A stretch of DNA of 64,000 nucleotides, from assembly GCA_900540495.1 (NCBI GenBank), contig UQGA01000010.1, positions 1-64,000 of the forward strand, read 5' to 3'. How positions within the stretch are numbered: the stretch's first letter is position 1; every line of letters starts with the position of its first letter. The notes under the pieces are model-generated. The model did no database searches, was not told where the DNA came from, and saw only the letters and a program-made list of their open reading frames with translations. The stretch is from an uncultured Eubacteriales bacterium. GTDB lineage: Bacteria; Bacillota; Clostridia; Christensenellales; CAG-138. The translations under genes were made by a program, and so were the position numbers. Positions 59,257 to 64,000 of the stretch are shown one piece after another.

Positions 59257-59514
59257 GGTGTCCGCGCTTCGGGTCTGTGGTTGCAAATCGATGCCAGTCG
59301 CAGGCAAAACGATCCACGTAAGCGAACGAAATAGTCCGTGAGCATGGTGCGGCTTAGACGTTAGTCCAACCGGCGCATCTTTGCGTCGAGAGGGGTAGTA
59401 GTGGGGAGCTAAATGCTTATGAGCGAACCCTCCAGTTGGCGGGTGTGGGGGCAAAGACCAGGTCAGCCGAACCCCGGATGCCAAAAAACAAAAGTCGAAG
59501 GGGAAAAAGTCAAG
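59257..59514 (+). ncRNA. candidate structured non-coding RNA
   Basis: About 200-258 bases between a good promoter and the zinc-ribbon gene, without a sensible open frame. Pairings seen by eye: GUUGG near the start with CCAAC at about 59367; GUGG...AUCG with CGAU...CCAC enclosing a GCC/GGC hairpin (about 59278-59324); a GGCGCA/UGCGUC hairpin with a four-base loop (about 59373-59388). Purine-rich unpaired blocks (AAGCGAACGAAAUAGUCC) look like conserved RNA rather than spacer. Size, setting and the zinc-ribbon neighbour recall the raiA RNA motif of Clostridia, but I cannot confirm that. It could be an independent RNA or a long 5' leader. Confidence 0.6.
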
Positions 59515-59790
59515 ATGTTCGAGGACAAGATTCTGGTTTGCAAGGATTGCGGCGCACAGTTTACCTTCACCGCAGGCGAACAGGAGTTCTATGCGGAGAA
59601 GGGTTTTCAAAACGAGCCCGTCCGTTGCAAGGACTGCCGTTCCAACCGCAAGGCGCAGCGCAACGGTGGCGAGCGCGAAATGTACGATGCCATCTGCGCC
59701 GATTGCGGTGCGCCCACGAAGATTCCGTTCGTGCCGCGCAATGATCGGCCCGTCTATTGCAGCAACTGCTTCCAGAACCACAGGCATTGA
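59515..59790 (+). CDS. double zinc-ribbon protein
   Basis: A 91-residue protein with four CxxC knuckles: CKDCGAQF, CKDCRSN, CADCGAP and CSNCFQN, making two zinc ribbons (about 9-44 and 62-87). Basic patches suggest RNA or DNA contact. Found widely in Clostridia as zinc-ribbon domain protein of unknown role. The start is ATG 59515, with AAGGGG upstream; the open frame reaches 59413 but that part lies in the RNA element. A terminator follows. Confidence 0.85.
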   Translation: MFEDKILVCKDCGAQFTFTAGEQEFYAEKGFQNEPVRCKDCRSNRKAQRNGGEREMYDAICADCGAPTKIPFVPRNDRPVYCSNCFQNHRH

Positions 59791-59847
59791 CCTGTTGGGG
59801 GTGTTCCGTCGGATGACGGCGGATCAGACAAACTATTATTGGCACAG

Positions 59848-59874
59848 CGGCGGCGCGGAAGCGCCGCCGTTTCC
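59848..59874 (+). terminator. terminator after the zinc-ribbon gene
   Basis: CGGCGGCGC with its complement around a GGAA loop (59848-59869), followed by TTTCCCTTTCCCTC. Confidence 0.65.
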
Positions 59875-59891
59875 CTTTCCCTCTTTTCAAC

Positions 59892-60365
59892 TTATGCTAT
59901 GCCGCAGATCCGGCGCACCCATTCGCGCACCGTGTCCGGCTCAACCGCAACGCCGGGAACCGCCAACATCTCCCCCACCTGCGCGCCCGGGCAGGCATGC
60001 GCTATATCTGCGCCGATATGCCCTGCGCCCCCGCCGCCATGCGTACAAAAGGGCGCTACGCGCCTGCCGCGCAGATCCGTCTGCGAAAGGTAAGTGAATA
60101 CCGGCGGCGCTGCTGTGCCGCACCAGTTGGGTGTCCCGATAAACACCACGTCAAACCCGTCAATTTGGAGCAGTTCTCCGGAGAGCGCAGGAAAAACCCG
60201 CTCGCGCTACTCACGAGTCGCCCGGGTCACGAGCGCCCGATACGCCGCAGGATACGGGTCTTGCGGCACGAGTTCCAGCAGCACGCCGCCGCTCTCTTGG
60301 GCAATCTGCTCCGCAAGGCGCCGGGTATTGCCGGAATGCGAATAGTAAACAACCAATGCTCTCAT
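59892..60365 (-). pseudogene. flavodoxin gene with an in-frame amber codon
   Basis: One flavodoxin-like frame from MRALVVYYSHSGNTRRLAEQ (60365) to RICGIA (59892). A TAG at 60207-60209 interrupts it after VTRATRE; the same frame continues without shift through RVFPALSGELLQ and VFIGTPNWCGTAAPPVFTYL. All other elements of the FMN fold are intact: phosphate loop SHSGNT, the aromatic loop TPNWCG and the GGGAGH loop. About 157 codons. Either a recent nonsense mutation, a sequencing error or amber read-through. Ordinary TAG stops are used elsewhere in the window (methyltransferase), which argues against general recoding. Confidence 0.8.
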
Positions 60366-60425
60366 GTTCTCTGCTCCTTTCGTCGGCATTTTTTCTACGC
60401 TGCATCGCCGCTTCGCGCGTCGGTT

Positions 60426-61052
60426 TCAAAAAAGCTGTCCGGGCATTCGCTCCCGCTTTTTCGGCGGAAACCGAAGGTCAAACGCCTCCGCCTCGGCCTC
60501 GTCCACAAAATATCCTTCCGGGGTGTGGTAAACGCCGGTTATGCCGTCCAGATAACCCGGTCTGAGCTCCCGCACCAGAAAATAGGGCGGCGGCTCCCCC
60601 GCAGGCGCGCCGCCATAGCGAACGCCGGTGTGCGAAGCAGGCAGAAAACCGGAGCCGCCATAGAAGGCAAGATTGCCTTCGATGCAGATCGCGCCCGCCC
60701 CCAACTCCCGGGCGCGCTCCAGCGAAGCGTCCAGCAGCCGCCTGCCGTAACCGCGGCGCTGAACATCCGGATGAATGCTGAGGGGCCCGAACGTCATGAC
60801 GGGCAGGATGCCGCCTGCATCGGTCTGGATCGCGGTATGTACATACATCACGTGCCCGATGAGCCGGCCGTCCACTTCCAGCACCAGATCGAGCTCCGGC
60901 ACAAAGTCCGGCGCATCGCGGAACGTATGCAGGATAAAATGTTCAAGGCAACCGGGGCGATAGACATTCCAAAACGCCTCACGCGTAAGCAGCTCCGTCG
61001 CCGTGTGGTCGGCCGGGGTTTCGCACCGGATGACGCACATATCCTGCGGCAT
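60426..61052 (-). CDS. GNAT-family N-acetyltransferase
   Basis: A 208-residue acetyltransferase from MPQDMCVIRCETPADH. The acetyl-CoA motif is LSIHPDVQRRGYGRRLLDASLERARELG, followed by IEGNLAFYGGSGFLPA. YhbS-like members of this family act on small molecules or peptides. The start follows AGGGAGGGAAGC. The C-terminal 50 residues are acidic and unlike most GNATs. Confidence 0.88.
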   Translation of the reverse strand: MPQDMCVIRCETPADHTATELLTREAFWNVYRPGCLEHFILHTFRDAPDFVPELDLVLEVDGRLIGHVMYVHTAIQTDAGGILPVMTFGPLSIHPDVQRRGYGRRLLDASLERARELGAGAICIEGNLAFYGGSGFLPASHTGVRYGGAPAGEPPPYFLVRELRPGYLDGITGVYHTPEGYFVDEAEAEAFDLRFPPKKRERMPGQLF

Positions 61053-61111
61053 ATGCTTCCCTCCCTGCAGCCTGGTATTGCGACTGCGCACCGGCAGCCG
61101 CGCTTTCCCGT

Positions 61112-61140
61112 ATCATATCATTTTTGGGGGCAATCGGCAA
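61112..61140 (-). promoter_or_regulatory. promoter of the GNAT gene
   Basis: TTGCCG (61135-61140), 17 bases, TATGAT (61112-61117) on the minus strand. Confidence 0.6.
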
Positions 61141-61170
61141 TTCACGCTTTCTTTGCGCCCCGTTTGCGGC

Positions 61171-61200
61171 CTTGTCCGCATCTGGACAAGATGATATCAT
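61171..61200 (+). promoter_or_regulatory. promoter with overlapping palindrome
   Basis: TTGTCC (61172-61177), 17 bases, TATCAT (61195-61200). A perfect inverted repeat CTTGTCC-N6-GGACAAG (61171-61190) covers the -35 and part of the spacer, a likely repressor site for the membrane protein gene downstream. Confidence 0.5.
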
Positions 61201-61303
61201 ATACAAAGATCCGCTGTGCTTGTCGCGCGGGCAGATGCCGCCCGGATCGGCTGCTGCGGGAATACGCGCACGGCAGGTGCGCGCGAAAAGGAGGGGCTCT
61301 CTC

Positions 61304-61558
61304 ATGTGGGATTTTCTGTTAAACGGCGTTACGCTGGCCGTGGCGGCTGTGCTGCTGCTGGCGGCGGTAGCCGCGCTGATCATCGGCCGGAAGCGCAACT
61401 CGCCGGCGTTGAAAGCGTTCCTGATCGTTGTACTGGTCGTTCTGGTCGCATATTTTGTCTTTGTGCTCGTTGCAGCGGTTATGGCCGGCAGCAACCCGCC
61501 GCGTGATCCCACGCCGCAGGGCGGCAGCGCGACACTCCTTGCGGGCGTGACCGTATAG
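61304..61558 (+). CDS. small two-helix membrane protein
   Basis: An 84-residue protein with two hydrophobic helices (about 5-27 and 36-62) separated by a basic loop (GRKRNSP), and a short Pro/Gly-rich tail. AAAGGAGGGG precedes ATG 61304. No family recognised. The promoter has an operator-like palindrome, so expression is probably regulated. Confidence 0.65.
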   Translation: MWDFLLNGVTLAVAAVLLLAAVAALIIGRKRNSPALKAFLIVVLVVLVAYFVFVLVAAVMAGSNPPRDPTPQGGSATLLAGVTV

Positions 61559-61675
61559 CAGAAAAGCGGGCGAACCGGTCGCCCGCAGGAACATACGCGC
61601 ACCGGCGAGCGCCCGAGCCGGCGCAAGTTGACGCGCGGATGGCAGGCGCTCGCCGTGTACAAGATGCCGAGAGGG

Positions 61676-62329
61676 TCAGCGCCCCCCGTTCCGCTCCGCG
61701 AAATCCTGATCGATGTCCGCCTTCCAGTTCGCTTTGAGCTTGGCACCGCTGCGCACGGCGGATACCGCCGACGCAACCGCCGCATAGTTGAGCTGTGTGC
61801 CGACGGCGTCGGCATGGTAATTTGCCGCAAAGTCCGCGCCGATGCCCAGATGCCTCGCCGTCTGCACCGCATCGATGTTAGCGCCCAGGAACAGGAACTC
61901 CCAGCCGCAGGACTTCCGCTTGTTTTCGATCATCTCCTTCACCTGCTTGCAGGTAAAATTGCGGCTGGCGTTTTCCATGCCATCGGTGGTGATGACAAAC
62001 ATGGTGCGCTCCGGCACGTCCTCCGGCCGAGCATATTTATGGATATTTTCGATATGCCGGATGCTGCCGCCAACGGCGTCCAGCAGCGCCGTGTTGCCGC
62101 GCACAAAGTACTCCTCTTTGGTCATCGGCGGGACGCGGTCCAGCGGCAGGCGGTCGTGCAAAACCTGCGTTTCGTGGTCGAACAGAACCGTGGAGATATA
62201 GGCCTCCCCCTCCTGCTGTTTCTGCTGGTCCAACATCGAATTAAAGCCGCCGATGGTATCGGCCTCCAGCCCGCACATGGAGCCGCTGCGATCCAGAATA
62301 AATACGATTTCCGTCAAACCCTTTTTCAT
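61676..62329 (-). CDS. von Willebrand factor A domain protein
   Basis: A 217-residue single vWA domain from MKKGLTEIVFILDRSGSM. The MIDAS motif is DRSGSM with the later Thr in RGNTALLDAV and Asp in ITTDGMENA, so metal-dependent protein binding is expected. It resembles TerY-like cytoplasmic vWA proteins. GGAGGATG precedes the ATG. It is downstream of the macro-domain gene on the same strand and probably co-transcribed. Confidence 0.85.
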   Translation of the reverse strand: MKKGLTEIVFILDRSGSMCGLEADTIGGFNSMLDQQKQQEGEAYISTVLFDHETQVLHDRLPLDRVPPMTKEEYFVRGNTALLDAVGGSIRHIENIHKYARPEDVPERTMFVITTDGMENASRNFTCKQVKEMIENKRKSCGWEFLFLGANIDAVQTARHLGIGADFAANYHADAVGTQLNYAAVASAVSAVRSGAKLKANWKADIDQDFAERNGGR

Positions 62330-62511
62330 ACAAACATCCTCCGTTTCTTGTCTTCGGTGCTGCCCGCAGCCGCTCGGGCAACGCCTGTAACGACAGTATA
62401 GGAGGATTGGACATGGGATTGGTCGCCCGGCAGGCGACATCTGCGCGGGGCTATGCCGGCGCAGGTTGACGCGCGGGCGGCAGGGCGTCCCCCGCGCGCA
62501 AAACGCCGCCG

Positions 62512-63516
62512 CTAAGCGCCGAGCAAGCTCTGATCGAATGCGAAAAGCGCCTCGTTGATCTCGAAGATGTTATAATTGCCGGCGGCGATAAAGTACTCCA
62601 CGATCATGTCAAACTTGCTGGCGGGCGAAAAGGCGAACCCCGCCTTTTGCAGCAGTTCGCGCGCCTCCGCAAGCGGCAGCTCCAGCGCGACGGCAAAGGC
62701 CAGCGCCGTGGGCTTGGACGGCCGGTAGTGGATGTCGGAGCGGATCTTGGAAAAGAGCTTGCGGTCGATATTCGCGCGCTTGTAGCACTGGGCGTCGGTC
62801 ATGCCGCGCTCGTCGATCTTGCGCAGCAACATCTGCGAAAAGCTCTCGTCCAGGTGTTCGAGCACCTGATCGAGCGCAGGCAGCGCAGTGGGCGCGCAAG
62901 CGGCCGGCATCGCGCCACAGACGGGCGCCTGTTGGGCGGCGAGGGTTTGCGCCTGTCTGCGGCACTCCGCTGCCGCATCGGCGTGCGCGGCGGCATAGCG
63001 GTCGTCGATATAGGCGCTGATATCGGTAAAGAGCCTGGCGCCAAGTTCATAGGAGTCCCGGTCGAAGATGACCAGATAGACCGTCATATCGTATTGCAGC
63101 AGAAAACCGCCGATGGCGTCCACCGCCACGCGCAAGGCCTGATCCTTTGGATACCCGTAGATGCCGGATGAGATGAGCGGGAACGCCACCGACTTACATC
63201 CGTGGCGGCGCGCCAGCTCCAGCGAGGAGCGATAGCAGGAGGCAAGCAGTTCCCGCTCGCCTGCATGTCCGCCACGCCACACCGGGCCGACCGTGTGGAT
63301 GACATACCGGCTGGGCAGCCGGTATCCCCGTGTGAGCTTCGCCTCTCCCGTCCTGCAGCCGCCCAGCCGGCGGCACGCCTCCAACAGTTGTGGCCCGGCG
63401 GCGCGGTGGATACAGCCGTCCACGCCGCCGCCCCCAAGCAGCGTTTCGTTTGCGGCGTTCACAATGGCGTCCACCTGCATGACCGTAATATCGTTGCGAA
63501 CAATCTGAAAGGGCAT
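62512..63516 (-). CDS. macro-domain protein with C-terminal HTH-like domain
   Basis: A 334-residue fusion. Residues 1-170 are a macro domain that binds ADP-ribose and can remove it or O-acetyl groups: VDAIVNAANETLLGGGGVDGCIHRAAG (Asn and catalytic Asp region) and PLISSGIYGYPKD (phosphate loop). After a linker (175-215), the last 115 residues form a helical domain (LLRKIDERGMTDAQCYKRANIDRKLFSKIRSD) that looks like a helix-turn-helix or Xre-type repressor fold. It may link ADP-ribose or NAD signals to transcription. Its own promoter lies upstream. Confidence 0.88.
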   Translation of the reverse strand: MPFQIVRNDITVMQVDAIVNAANETLLGGGGVDGCIHRAAGPQLLEACRRLGGCRTGEAKLTRGYRLPSRYVIHTVGPVWRGGHAGERELLASCYRSSLELARRHGCKSVAFPLISSGIYGYPKDQALRVAVDAIGGFLLQYDMTVYLVIFDRDSYELGARLFTDISAYIDDRYAAAHADAAAECRRQAQTLAAQQAPVCGAMPAACAPTALPALDQVLEHLDESFSQMLLRKIDERGMTDAQCYKRANIDRKLFSKIRSDIHYRPSKPTALAFAVALELPLAEARELLQKAGFAFSPASKFDMIVEYFIAAGNYNIFEINEALFAFDQSLLGA

Positions 63517-63558
63517 GCAGCCACCTCCGCGCTTTGCTACTCTCGATCCCTCGGCCCC

Positions 63559-63587
63559 ATCATACCACAGCGGCGCGCCGGTGGCAA
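63559..63587 (-). promoter_or_regulatory. promoter of the macro-domain/vWA pair
   Basis: TTGCCA (63582-63587), 17 bases, TATGAT (63559-63564) on the minus strand, then GGAGG before ATG 63516. It lies about 30 bases from the CRISPR trailer. Confidence 0.65.
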
Positions 63588-63618
63588 CGGCGGCACGCCC
63601 GCCGAATTGGCTCCCCGG

Positions 63619-64000
63619 GTTACGGTTCCCTCTGAAAATACACGGCTCTCAAACCACTTCAGCGCCGAAAGACAGGAGCGTCTGATTTGAGTCCCCTCTG
63701 GAAATACACGGCTCTCAAACTGTAGACGGACGCCAGGCTACTGAGCACCGGTTTGAGTCCCCTCTGGAAATACACGGCTCTCAAACTAAAATAGGAACTG
63801 AGATTGGAGGCTTTGAGTTTGAGTCCCCTCTGGAAATACACGGCTCTCAAACACCTCGCTCGTGGCGATATTGATAGCCACGGTTTGAGTCCCCTCTGGA
63901 AATACACGGCTCTCAAACGGTAATTGACGTTAAATACCCAAGGGCGAAGTTTGAGTCCCCTCTGGAAATACACGGCTCTCAAACTGTCGTGGTGAACGAT
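63619..64000 (-). CRISPR. CRISPR array, trailer end (continues beyond window)
   Basis: Six 36-base repeats at 63619-63654, 63685-63720, 63751-63786, 63817-63852, 63883-63918 and 63949-63984, separated by five complete 30-base spacers, all different; a sixth is cut by the window edge. On the plus strand the repeat begins GTTTGAGTCCCC and ends CGGCTCTCAAAC. The leftmost copy differs at five or more positions in its first half, and the next at its first base, marking the trailer. Read on the minus strand the repeat begins GTTTGAGAGCC, the pattern of type II arrays (crRNA pairing with tracrRNA), and degeneracy at the far end fits transcription from right to left. Leader and cas genes would be to the right. 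Confidence 0.95.

Noticed and set aside
59413..59514. Upstream part of the zinc-ribbon frame as coding
   Set aside because: It lies in the structured RNA, has no ribosome site, and homologous proteins begin near MFEDKILVCKDCG.
60207..60209. General recoding of TAG in this organism
   Set aside because: The methyltransferase gene ends in an ordinary TAG, and no other gene here has an internal TAG.
63659..63982. 107-residue frame with a 22-residue repeat on the minus strand
   Set aside because: It is the CRISPR array translated; 36+30 bases is divisible by three, so the repeat stays in frame.

Overview
The window looks like chromosome of a GC-rich, endospore-forming (or recently spore-forming) member of the Clostridia, Bacillota. 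The evidence is the eight-gene spoIIIA locus, spoIVB, spo0A and a SpoIIM-like gene, the classical Bacillota order of the nusB-xse-ispA-dxs-tlyA-nadK-argR-recN-spoIVB-spo0A block, strong AGGAGG-type ribosome sites, and a PPi-type phosphofructokinase. I cannot name the genus; gut Christensenellales or Oscillospirales-like lineages are plausible. I saw no rRNA or tRNA gene.

Layout. 0-2.2 kb (minus): guaA and xpt, purine salvage. 2.3-6 kb (plus): rpsT, a TrpR-like regulator, rqcH, rdgB and a small phosphoesterase. 6-33 kb (minus): one long conserved block, read from right to left: spoIIIAA-AH, asp23/amaP, nusB, a TsaD-like gene, xseA, xseB, ispA, dxs, tlyA, then a foreign-looking 3.2 kb insert, then nadK, argR, recN, spoIVB, spo0A, spoIIM-like, deoB, pnp, a dacF-like gene, an M50 protease, scpA and scpB. 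The insert (about 17.2-20.4 kb) carries an MscS channel, a proline-rich membrane protein, hairpin repeats and gene fragments. It separates tlyA from nadK, which are adjacent in relatives.

33-41 kb: an orphan DNA methyltransferase; a four-gene operon of a Crp/Fnr regulator plus a NitT/TauT-type ABC importer; then a repair group (xth, maf, uvrC). 41-55 kb: central carbon metabolism (gap, fba, PPi-pfk) mixed with a glycosyltransferase, NUDIX and GNAT enzymes, a secreted nuclease-like protein, a GH13 glucosidase, DUF421, ApbE and a thioredoxin-fold protein. 55-59 kb: EamA and ECF transporters, a transglutaminase-like lipoprotein, mutY and a ywlG homologue. 59-64 kb: a probable structured non-coding RNA in front of a zinc-ribbon protein, a flavodoxin gene with an in-frame stop, a GNAT enzyme, a vWA protein, a macro-domain/HTH protein, and the trailer end of a CRISPR array that runs off the right edge.

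Several regulatory or enzymatic proteins keep their fold but have lost defining residues. Spo0A has Glu at the phosphorylation site and no acidic pocket. The DacF-like protein lacks all three penicillin-binding motifs. SpoIIIAF is reduced to 59 residues. The TlpA-like protein lacks CXXC. Three genes (xth, apbE, eamA) have good -35/-10 boxes so close to the ATG that their mRNAs should be leaderless. The best candidates for undescribed biology are the RNA at 59257-59514, the altered Spo0A, and the macro/HTH plus vWA pair beside the CRISPR array. All promoter calls are by eye and none of the functional claims has been tested.
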